Below the pieces are notes generated by a model. It had not been told where the DNA came from. It saw nothing but the letters and a program-made list of their open reading frames with translations, and ran no database searches. From Ramlibacter sp. (lineage in GTDB: Bacteria; Pseudomonadota; Gammaproteobacteria; Burkholderiales; Burkholderiaceae_C), in assembly GCA_028292185.1 (NCBI GenBank), contig JAQGMT010000020.1, forward strand, positions 1 to 8,253: DNA of 8,253 bases, given 5' to 3'. The stretch's first letter is position 1. Each line of letters starts with the position of its first letter. Below are positions 1 through 5,311 of this stretch, piece after piece. Both the position numbers and the translations under genes were made by a program.

Positions 1-536
1 TCCATGTCCTTGGCCGTCAGTGCCGGCGCCGTCAGGCCGCCGCCCATCTTGTTGATGCCCTTGTTGTTGGACAGCACGCCGCCGAGCTTCACCGTCGTGA
101 GCACCTGCTCGCCGCGCACCGAGTCCACGGTGAGCACGATCAGGCCGTCATTGAGCAGCAGCAGGTCGCCGGACTTCACGTCGCGCGGCAGCTCCTTGTA
201 ATCCAGGCCCACGCCCTGGATATCGCCGGGCTCGCTGCGCGAGGCATCGAGCACGAACTTCATTCCCGGTTGCAGGGCGACCTTGCCTTCCGCGAATTTG
301 CCGACACGGATCTTCGGTCCCTGCAGGTCGGCCATGATGGCCACCTCGCGGCCGGCCCGGGTGGCGGCTTCGCGCACGAGGCTGGCGCGCGCCATGTGAT
401 CTTCACCCGTGCCGTGGCTGAAATTGAGCCGCACCACGTTGACGCCGGCGCGGATCATCTGTTCGAGCAAGGCCGGTTCGCTGGAAGCCGGACCGAGGGT
501 GGCGACAATCTTGGTCGCGCGGCGCGGCGCCTTCAT
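1..536 (-). CDS. pyk: pyruvate kinase, PykA type (3' part cut off by window edge)
   Basis: Catalyses phosphoenolpyruvate + ADP to pyruvate + ATP, the last step of glycolysis, in the cytoplasm. The 178 complete residues visible are the N-terminal part of a protein that is usually about 470-480 aa. Seen: the opening TKIVATLGPAS (residues 8-18), the substrate-binding RLNFSHG (36-42, with Arg36, Asn38, Ser40), DLQGPKIR (70-77), the NDG turn (129-131) and GGVLSNNKGIN (152-162), covering the start of the barrel and the B domain. DLQGPKIR plus the SNNKGIN stretch resemble E. coli PykA more than PykF. The ATG at 536 is the only in-frame start near the conserved N-terminus. No clear Shine-Dalgarno precedes it, and a short open frame ends over this start codon. 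It lies downstream of pgk on the same strand, with 160 bases between them. The family call is secure; the allosteric C-terminal domain cannot be judged here. Confidence 0.96.
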   Translation of the reverse strand, partial: MKAPRRATKIVATLGPASSEPALLEQMIRAGVNVVRLNFSHGTGEDHMARASLVREAATRAGREVAIMADLQGPKIRVGKFAEGKVALQPGMKFVLDASRSEPGDIQGVGLDYKELPRDVKSGDLLLLNDGLIVLTVDSVRGEQVLTTVKLGGVLSNNKGINKMGGGLTAPALTAKDM

Positions 537-610
537 AGTCTGCCGCGAGCCGCTGGTGAAGAGGCACGTGTCGCCGAGTGCGGCGTGGTGCGGGTGTGAG
601 CGTGAGCCAT
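533..610 (-). other. possible 25-codon leader ORF upstream of pyk, in the pgk-pyk gap
   Basis: The 160-base gap between pgk and pyk holds a short frame that starts with ATG at 610 and ends with TGA at 535-533. Its stop overlaps the pyk ATG as ATGA, the usual layout for translational coupling. It would encode 25 residues rich in Ala, Arg, Thr, His and Ser, beginning MAHAHTRTTPHS. A purine-rich stretch (AGAAGAAAGA) lies just before its ATG, whereas pyk itself lacks a clear ribosome-binding site. This could be a real coupling ORF, but a 26-codon open frame is easy to get by chance in GC-rich DNA. The rest of the gap (611-696) shows no strong promoter or terminator. Confidence 0.25.
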
Positions 611-696
611 GGGTCTTTCTTCTGAGCGTGGCGGATTCTCGCCGAGATGGACTTGCGTGTCAGTAACCAAGCAGGGGCCGGCGCCGTTACGCTGGT

Positions 697-1890
697 TCAG
701 CCGTTGGCGCGCTTTTGCAGGATGTCGAAGGCCGGCAAGGTCTTGCCTTCGAGCACTTCCAGAAACGCGCCGCCACCCGTGGAGATGTAGCCCACGTCCT
801 GCTCGATGCCGTACTTCGCGATCGCCGCCAGCGTGTCGCCACCGCCAGCAATGCTGAAGGCGGAAGATTTCGCGATGGCGCGCGCGATGGTTTCGGTGCC
901 GTGAGAGAACGCTTCGAATTCAAAAACGCCGACCGGCCCGTTCCAGACGATCGTGCCGGCGGCCATCAGCTGCTCTGCCAGAGCGCGCGCGGTCTCGGGA
1001 CCGATATCGAGAATCAGGTCGTCATCGGCGACTTCGGTGGCCGCCTTCACGGTGGGTGCCGCATCCGCGGCAAAGGTTTTTGCCGTGACCACATCGGTGG
1101 GAATGGGCACTGCCGCGCCGCGGGCCTTCATCGCCTCGATCACCGCCCGCGCTTGCGACACCAGGTCGGCTTCAGCCAGCGACTTGCCGATGTTCAGCCC
1201 CGCGGCCAGCATGAAGGTGTTGGCGATGCCGCCGCCGACGATCAGCTGGTCGACGTTGCGCGCCAGTGAATTCAAGATGGTGAGCTTGGTGGAGACTTTC
1301 GATCCGGCGACGATGGCGGCCAGCGGGCGCTTCGGCCGGGCCAGCGCCTTGGTGATGGCGTCGATCTCCGCCGACAACAGCGGCCCGGCGCACGCGATCT
1401 TGGCGAACTGCGCGATCCCGTACGTCGAAGCCTCGGCGCGGTGCGCGGTGCCGAAAGCGTCATGCACGAAGATGTCGCACAAGGCTGCCATCTTGCGCGC
1501 CAGCTCGGGATCGTTCTTCTTCTCGCCCTTGTTGACGCGGCAGTTTTCCAGCAGCACGAACTCGCCCGGCTTGACCTCGACTCCGTTCACCCAGTCGCGC
1601 ACCAGCGGGACTTCACGGCCCAGCAGTTCGCCCAGGCGCTGGGCCACGGGGGCGAGCGAGTCTTCCGGTTTGAACTCGCCTTCGGTGGGCCGGCCCAGGT
1701 GGGAAGTGACCATCACCGCGGCGCCGGCAGCGAGCGCCATCTGGATGCATGGCACCGAGGCGCGGATGCGCGTGTCCTCGGTGATGTGCCCGGCATCATC
1801 TTGCGGGACGTTCAGGTCGGCGCGGATGAAGACGCGCTGGCCGGCAACCTTGCCTTGGGCACAGAGATCGGTAAAGCGCAGGACATTCAT
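697..1890 (-). CDS. pgk: phosphoglycerate kinase
   Basis: Transfers the phosphate of 1,3-bisphosphoglycerate to ADP, giving 3-phosphoglycerate and ATP; cytoplasmic and reversible (glycolysis and gluconeogenesis). The 397 aa length is normal for bacterial monomeric Pgk. Seen: RADLNVP (23-29), with the Asp25 and Asn27 substrate contacts; TRIRAS (40-45); SHLGRP (63-68), with His64 and Arg67; Arg118 and Arg151, at the positions of the other basic substrate-binding residues; GSKVSTK (196-202), at the nucleotide-side hinge; GPVGVFE (318-324); and GGGDT (349-353), at the C-terminal nucleotide site. All key residues appear intact. The ATG at 1890 fits the family N-terminus, although no good Shine-Dalgarno is visible. 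The gene follows azlD by 51 bases and is followed by pyk on the same strand, so the two ATP-producing glycolytic enzymes may be co-transcribed. No unusual features. Confidence 0.98.
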   Translation of the reverse strand: MNVLRFTDLCAQGKVAGQRVFIRADLNVPQDDAGHITEDTRIRASVPCIQMALAAGAAVMVTSHLGRPTEGEFKPEDSLAPVAQRLGELLGREVPLVRDWVNGVEVKPGEFVLLENCRVNKGEKKNDPELARKMAALCDIFVHDAFGTAHRAEASTYGIAQFAKIACAGPLLSAEIDAITKALARPKRPLAAIVAGSKVSTKLTILNSLARNVDQLIVGGGIANTFMLAAGLNIGKSLAEADLVSQARAVIEAMKARGAAVPIPTDVVTAKTFAADAAPTVKAATEVADDDLILDIGPETARALAEQLMAAGTIVWNGPVGVFEFEAFSHGTETIARAIAKSSAFSIAGGGDTLAAIAKYGIEQDVGYISTGGGAFLEVLEGKTLPAFDILQKRANG

Positions 1891-1925
1891 GACAGGGGTA
1901 TCAGGACCAAAGCCACGATTCTAGA

Positions 1926-1942
1926 AGCCGCTGCGATCGGCT
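1926..1942 (-). other. short hairpin at the azlD stop codon
   Basis: Read on the minus strand, AGCCG (starting inside the azlD TGA) pairs with CGGCT across a 7-base loop, followed only by TTCT. Five GC-rich pairs without a proper T-run make this at best a weak terminator or an RNA 3'-end structure between azlD and pgk. Confidence 0.3.
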
Positions 1943-2280
1943 CACCAACCCAGGCCCAGATGCAGCGGCAGGTACACAGCCATTCCGGCGACCATCGTGA
2001 GCAGGACGCTGCGCCGCCAGAAGTACAGCGCGGCGCCGACAAGCGCGCCGAACAGCCGCGCGTCCTGCCAGGTGCCCACGAACTCGCCGCCCGCCATCAC
2101 GACTTCTGGCGCGATCACGCCGGCCAGTGCCGCCGCGGGCGCGTACTGCAAGGCCCGCTCGGCCCAGCCCGGCAAGGCCCAGGTCCGATCCAGGATGAAA
2201 AAGAAACAGCGGGTGAGCACGCTCACCCCGGCGAGTCCCGCAATCACGGCAAGGGTCCAGAGGTCGGTGGCCGCGGTCAT
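1942..2280 (-). CDS. azlD: AzlD family branched-chain amino acid export subunit
   Basis: Small hydrophobic membrane protein of 112 aa, the usual AzlD size (about 100-115). In characterised members (B. subtilis AzlCD, C. glutamicum BrnFE) the small and large subunits together export branched-chain amino acids, and BrnFE also exports methionine. Seen: hydrophobic segments at roughly 6-30, 45-65 and 78-110, the family-typical TRCFFFIL near residue 23, and LPGWAERALQYAPAAALAGVIAPE-like sequence in the middle (residues about 36-59), which is the best-conserved AzlD stretch. The ATG at 2280 has a good Shine-Dalgarno, GGAG at 2292-2289, 8 bases upstream. It follows azlC by 58 bases in the same direction, the standard pairing. 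The substrate is inferred from the family; an alternative cargo is possible. Confidence 0.9.
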   Translation of the reverse strand: MTAATDLWTLAVIAGLAGVSVLTRCFFFILDRTWALPGWAERALQYAPAAALAGVIAPEVVMAGGEFVGTWQDARLFGALVGAALYFWRRSVLLTMVAGMAVYLPLHLGLGW

Positions 2281-2341
2281 TGGATAAGCTCCGCACCATG
2301 TGCTGCGGTGTGATGAGCCTTCGGAACGGCCGGGCGGCTCA
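2281..2341 (-). promoter_or_regulatory. azlC-azlD intergenic region with two hairpins and the azlD ribosome-binding site
   Basis: On the minus strand two inverted repeats follow each other. TGAGCC (2341-2336, containing the azlC stop) pairs with GGCTCA (2319-2314), with a 16-base loop. CCGCA (2308-2304) pairs with TGCGG (2295-2291), with an 8-base loop. The second stem includes the first two bases of the azlD Shine-Dalgarno GGAG (2292-2289), so folding could lower azlD translation. Pairing is seen directly; a regulatory role is inference. Confidence 0.35.
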
Positions 2342-3073
2342 TGCTGTCTGGCTCGCCTCGGGGGGCGCCTTGCGTTCCAGCCAGAAGCCGACGAACACCG
2401 CGGCAGCGATGGCCACCACGATGTTCAACTTCAAGGGCAGCGAGTAGGTGGCGACTGCCGCCGACCCGGCCACCAACGCCGACAGCCGCCGCAAAGGCGT
2501 GTTGGCCAGCGAACACAGCACGCCGATCAGGCACAGCACGCCGGCGAAGCCGAGGCCCCAGGCGCTCGGGATCAGGTTGCCCAGCACAATGCCGGCGACG
2601 CTGGAAGCCATCCAGCTGGTCCAGGTGGTGAAGTAATTGCCCGAAAGATAGGCCTCCTGCTGGTGGCGCTCTTCGGGCGTCGCGCCCGGCTTCGGGAAGC
2701 GGCGAGTGAACATCGCGTAGCTGAGATCGGCGGTGAGGTAGCCGTTGACGATGCGGCGCCAGCGAGGCAGGTGCATCAGATAAGGCCGCAGATGCAAACT
2801 GAAAACGACGAAGCGCAGATTGACGCAAAAGCCGGTCACCAGGATGACCCAGATCGGCGCGGAAGCCACGATCAGCGGAATGGCCGCCAGCTGCGAGCTG
2901 CCGGCGTACACGAGGAAGGTCATCGCCAGCGCCTCGAACACGCTCATTCCCGACTTGACCATGGCCACGCCGGTCATCAGGCCCCATGCGGCCAAACCGG
3001 TGGCCAGGGGCGCCATGTCACGCACGCCTTCGCGAAACGCCGGGTGGCTGTAGATGGATCGTGAGAAGAACAC
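2339..3073 (-). CDS. azlC: AzlC family branched-chain amino acid permease (export subunit)
   Basis: Large subunit of the AzlCD/BrnFE-type inner-membrane exporter. From the GTG at 3073 the product is 244 aa, the usual AzlC length. Seen: the conserved opening HPAFREGVRDMAPLATG near the N-terminus, WGLMTGVAMVKSGMS, the FLVYAGSSQLAAIPLI segment, FCVNLRFVVFSLHLRPYL, LTADLSYAMF and a C-terminal run of hydrophobic segments, together matching the AzlC order. The start is uncertain. The frame stays open back to a TTG at 3130, which would overlap the end of fmt by 41 bases, and no good Shine-Dalgarno marks either site. GTG at 3073 is chosen because it starts just upstream of the conserved block and avoids the overlap, leaving 16 bases after the fmt stop. 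It sits directly downstream of fmt and upstream of azlD, and is probably co-transcribed with both. Confidence 0.9.
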   Translation of the reverse strand: MFFSRSIYSHPAFREGVRDMAPLATGLAAWGLMTGVAMVKSGMSVFEALAMTFLVYAGSSQLAAIPLIVASAPIWVILVTGFCVNLRFVVFSLHLRPYLMHLPRWRRIVNGYLTADLSYAMFTRRFPKPGATPEERHQQEAYLSGNYFTTWTSWMASSVAGIVLGNLIPSAWGLGFAGVLCLIGVLCSLANTPLRRLSALVAGSAAVATYSLPLKLNIVVAIAAAVFVGFWLERKAPPEASQTA

Positions 3074-3089
3074 GGGGGATCGGCCGCGG

Positions 3090-4061
3090 TCAGGTTCGCT
3101 GCGGCGGCTCGAACGCCATCCCGGGCGCAAGCTCGAAGCCGCGCAGGAAATCTGCCGCGGGCAGCCGCTTGCCGCCGGAGCGCTGCAGCTCGCGCACCAG
3201 CAATCGCCCGTGACCGCACGCCACCTCGACGCCCTGCGCGTTCACCGACAGCAGCCGTCCGGGCGGTCGATCGCTTTCCTCGTGGGGCAGCGCCTGCGCT
3301 CGCCAGAGCTTCAGGCTCTCGCCGTTGACGAAGCCCTGGGCGCCGGGAAAGGGATCGAAAGCACGGACGCGCCGGGCGATGGCGTCGGCCGGCTGCGACC
3401 AATCGATCGCCGCCTCGGACTTGTCGATCTTGTGGGCGTAGGTGACGCCGGCCTGCGGCTGCGGCTGTGGGCGCAGTCCGCCGCGCGCGGCCAGCTCCAG
3501 CGCCTCGACGATGAGCTTGCCGCCGAGCTGCGCCAGCTTGTCGTGCAATACGCCGGTCGTGTCATCGCCGGCAATGGGCAGTCGTTCGGCGAGCAACATC
3601 GCGCCGGTGTCGAGGCCGGCATCCATCTGCATGATCGTCACGCCCGTCTCGGCGTCACCGGCTTCCACAGCCCGGTGAATGGGGGCCGCGCCACGCCAGC
3701 GCGGCAGCAGTGAAGCGTGGATGTTGAGGCATCCCAAACGCGGTAGATCCAGTACCCACTGAGGCAAGATCAAGCCGTAAGCGGCGACCACCATCACATC
3801 CGCATTCGCCCCCGCGATCTCGCGTTGCGCCGCTGCGGCGTCTTCGGGATATTTGCCGTCCAGGCGCAGGCTGCGCGGCTGCAGCACCGCGATGTCTTGC
3901 TGCAAGGCGAATTGCTTGACCGGTGAGGCTTGCAGCTTCATGCCGCGGCCCGCGGGCCGATCGGGTTGCGTCAGGGCCAGGGCGATGTCGAACCCGGCCG
4001 CATGCAGCCGCTCGAATGCGATACGGGCGAACTCGGGGGTGCCCGCGAATATGAGACGCAC
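3090..4061 (-). CDS. fmt: methionyl-tRNA formyltransferase
   Basis: Uses 10-formyltetrahydrofolate to formylate initiator Met-tRNA before translation initiation; cytoplasmic. The 323 aa length is close to E. coli Fmt (315). The N-terminal Rossmann-like formyltransferase domain opens MRLIFAGTPEFA. The catalytic triad is visible as Asn113 and His115 within NIHASLLPRWRG (113-124) and Asp151 in GLDTG (149-153). AAYGLILP (93-100) and TQPDRPAGRG (31-40, the family's tRNA-recognition loop) are present. The C-terminal OB-like domain runs from about residue 207 (TYAHKIDKSEAAIDW) to ELQRSGGKRLPAADFLRG (291-308). The start is GTG at 4061; a TAG eight codons upstream leaves no other start compatible with the conserved N-terminus. 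It follows the lipoprotein gene by 21 bases; def lies one gene further upstream, so the formylation and deformylation enzymes share a block. Confidence 0.98.
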   Translation of the reverse strand: MRLIFAGTPEFARIAFERLHAAGFDIALALTQPDRPAGRGMKLQASPVKQFALQQDIAVLQPRSLRLDGKYPEDAAAAQREIAGANADVMVVAAYGLILPQWVLDLPRLGCLNIHASLLPRWRGAAPIHRAVEAGDAETGVTIMQMDAGLDTGAMLLAERLPIAGDDTTGVLHDKLAQLGGKLIVEALELAARGGLRPQPQPQAGVTYAHKIDKSEAAIDWSQPADAIARRVRAFDPFPGAQGFVNGESLKLWRAQALPHEESDRPPGRLLSVNAQGVEVACGHGRLLVRELQRSGGKRLPAADFLRGFELAPGMAFEPPQRT

Positions 4062-4078
4062 GCTATCGCCCGCGTGCG

Positions 4079-4084
4079 CCTCCT
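4079..4084 (-). promoter_or_regulatory. AGGAGG Shine-Dalgarno before fmt, unusually far from the start
   Basis: A perfect AGGAGG on the minus strand overlaps the stop codon of the lipoprotein gene (TAGGAGG). It lies 17 bases before the fmt GTG, more than the usual 5-10, yet the TAG rules out an earlier in-frame start. It may act through re-initiation by ribosomes finishing the upstream gene. Confidence 0.5.
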
Positions 4085-4580
4085 AGACTTTTGGGTCGGG
4101 AGCGTTGATCACGTCGATGCCGGGGTGAGCGCGCCGCACGACGTTATTGCCGTCCAGGTAGACCCAATAGAACATGTCGGTGTTCACCCGGTCACGCCAA
4201 CGATAAGTCATGATCGGCCCGGCCCAGCTGCTGACGCGGTCGATCTTCGCCGGCCGGCCGAACTCGCGCTCGACGTCATCGCGCGTCCATTTGTTCAGCT
4301 CGATGCGGTAGAAGTTGTTTTCATTGAGCACCTGCTGCATCTGCACCAGCCGGCCTGAGCTATCGAAGTCGACCATGTAGGCCTGCTGGCCCCAGGGCTG
4401 CTGCGAATACTCCAGGCGCTCGCCGTTGGGCAGCCTGAATACGCGCTGCGGCGGCCCCATGCGCGCGATCACGGCGTCACGAGTGGCGCCCGGCGCGAAG
4501 TTGGCGCCGCCAAACGGGCCTCCGGCACACCCGGCCAGCAGTGCGGCAGCGGCGACGGCCAACAAGACTCTTCGCATCAT
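4083..4580 (-). CDS. outer-membrane lipoprotein with two BamE-like repeats
   Basis: A 165-aa protein with a lipoprotein signal: basic start MMRR, a hydrophobic stretch (5-16) and the lipobox LAGC ending at Cys18. Ala at +2 favours outer-membrane sorting. The mature part contains two similar units. Residues 30-83 hold PGATRDAVIARMGPP, then QRVFRLPNGERLEY, then a strand with FDSSGRLVQ. Residues 96-151 hold NKWTRDDVEREFGRP, then KIDRV and MTYRW, then a strand with YLDGNNVVRR. Shared positions are T-R-D-x-V, followed by G-x-P and an aromatic/basic strand, the style of the BamE/SmpA/OmlA fold (helical hairpin then a small beta sheet). I do not recognise a named gene. Its role is unknown; envelope or outer-membrane assembly is a family-level inference. 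The ATG at 4580 has a strong Shine-Dalgarno; a second ATG follows immediately. It is inserted between def and fmt, 32 bases after def. Confidence 0.85.
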   Translation of the reverse strand: MMRRVLLAVAAAALLAGCAGGPFGGANFAPGATRDAVIARMGPPQRVFRLPNGERLEYSQQPWGQQAYMVDFDSSGRLVQMQQVLNENNFYRIELNKWTRDDVEREFGRPAKIDRVSSWAGPIMTYRWRDRVNTDMFYWVYLDGNNVVRRAHPGIDVINAPDPKV

Positions 4581-4586
4581 GACGTT

Positions 4587-4597
4587 CTCCTTTTTTT
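4587..4597 (-). promoter_or_regulatory. strong ribosome-binding site with A-tract before the lipoprotein gene
   Basis: The minus strand reads a run of seven A merging into AAGGAG (4592-4587), 6 bases before the ATG at 4580. This is the best ribosome-binding site in the window and fixes the lipoprotein start. A perfect inverted repeat GCCTGA-AC-TCAGGC (4618-4605), which contains the def stop codon, lies just upstream. Confidence 0.7.
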
Positions 4598-4612
4598 ATG
4601 CCGCGCCTGAGT

Positions 4613-5125
4613 TCAGGCCCGGACGGTTTCGCGGCGCGCCTTCAACATCTTGGTCTTGATGCGGTTGCGCTTGAGCGGCGACAGATATTCGACGAACACT
4701 TTCCCCAGCAGATGGTCCATCTCGTGCTGAATGCAAACTGCCAGGGTTCCTTCGGCTTCGATCGTCCGAGGGTGTCCGAGTTCATCCAGCGCCTTGATTT
4801 TCACCGCCTGCGCGCGCTCGACCCCATCGTAGATCCCCGGGACCGACAGGCAGCCCTCGTCGCTGACCTGCTTTTCGGCGCTGGCCCACACGATTTCCGG
4901 ATTGATCAAGACCAGCGGCTGGTTGCGCTCGTCGGACACGTCCACGACGACCAGGCGCTCGTGCACGTCGACCTGAGTCGCGGCCAGGCCGATCCCGTTG
5001 GCGTCGTACATGGTTTCAAGCATCTGAGCGACCAGCTTTTTCACGCGCGCGTCCACCTCCTGGACGGGCCGGGCCACCGTGTGCAGTCGCGGGTCGGGAT
5101 ATACGAGGATGGGTAAGAGTGCCAT
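4613..5125 (-). CDS. def: peptide deformylase
   Basis: Metalloenzyme that removes the formyl group from the N-terminal methionine of nascent proteins at the ribosome exit. The 170 aa length is typical of type I deformylase (E. coli, 169). All three motifs are intact: GIGLAATQ (44-51), EGCLSVPG (90-97, metal ligand Cys92) and QHEMDHLLGKVF (133-144, metal ligands His134 and His138, catalytic Glu135). The C-terminus continues with LSPLKRNRIKTK, as in E. coli. The start at 5125 gives MALLPILVYPDPRLH, matching the family N-terminus, but the preceding bases (CACCT) are not a Shine-Dalgarno. It is the first gene of the minus-strand block, divergent from the LysM gene, so its promoter should lie in 5126-5311. 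The partner enzyme gene fmt lies two genes downstream. Confidence 0.98.
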   Translation of the reverse strand: MALLPILVYPDPRLHTVARPVQEVDARVKKLVAQMLETMYDANGIGLAATQVDVHERLVVVDVSDERNQPLVLINPEIVWASAEKQVSDEGCLSVPGIYDGVERAQAVKIKALDELGHPRTIEAEGTLAVCIQHEMDHLLGKVFVEYLSPLKRNRIKTKMLKARRETVRA

Positions 5126-5311
5126 AGGTGAATGTTGCCCGGGTCGTCCCGGCGAAGGCGCAAGCTGTCGCTATTTTCGCTACTTTTGGCTTTGCCGGCA
5201 CTGCAACGGCGCCATAAACGTTGCCCGATCAAGGGCTTGAGCGCAGAATTGCCAGTACTTTGTCAAGACTTTCGACTGCTTTCGGACCCATCCGGAGAGT
5301 CGCAGCCCTCA
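5126..5311. promoter_or_regulatory. divergent intergenic region between def and the LysM gene
   Basis: These 186 bases separate two genes read outward and must hold promoters for both blocks unless they lie inside genes. The region is less GC-rich than its surroundings, notably 5168-5193 and 5246-5280. A perfect -35 hexamer TTGACA lies on the minus strand at 5266-5261, but the bases 17 further on (CGCTCA) are a poor -10. On the plus strand, TTGCCG followed by CATAAA (ending near 5218) is a weak pair with a short spacer. I cannot assign either promoter firmly. Confidence 0.4.

Noticed and set aside
669..699. Possible terminator after pgk (GTAAC ... GTTAC with a GC-rich centre)
   Set aside because: The stem has only 5 pairs around a long interior and no T-run follows, so it is too weak to call.
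953..1924. A 323-codon open frame on the plus strand opposite pgk
   Set aside because: It is wholly antisense to a complete pgk with intact catalytic motifs. The product is Ser/Ala/Arg-rich and low in complexity, as expected of a shadow frame.
1441..2313. A 290-codon plus-strand open frame across pgk, the gap and azlD
   Set aside because: It is antisense to two real genes and has no recognisable domain; its length is explained by high GC content.
5168..5197. Repetitive TTTTCGCT / CTTTTGGCTTT-like stretch in the divergent region
   Set aside because: The units are imperfect and very short. They look like a local pyrimidine-rich patch, not an operator or a repeat array.
5132..5311. A 60-residue N-terminal extension of the LysM protein starting at 5132
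   Set aside because: It would start 6 bases from the divergent def start, leaving no room for promoters. The extension is not signal-like, and a normal signal peptide follows the later starts.
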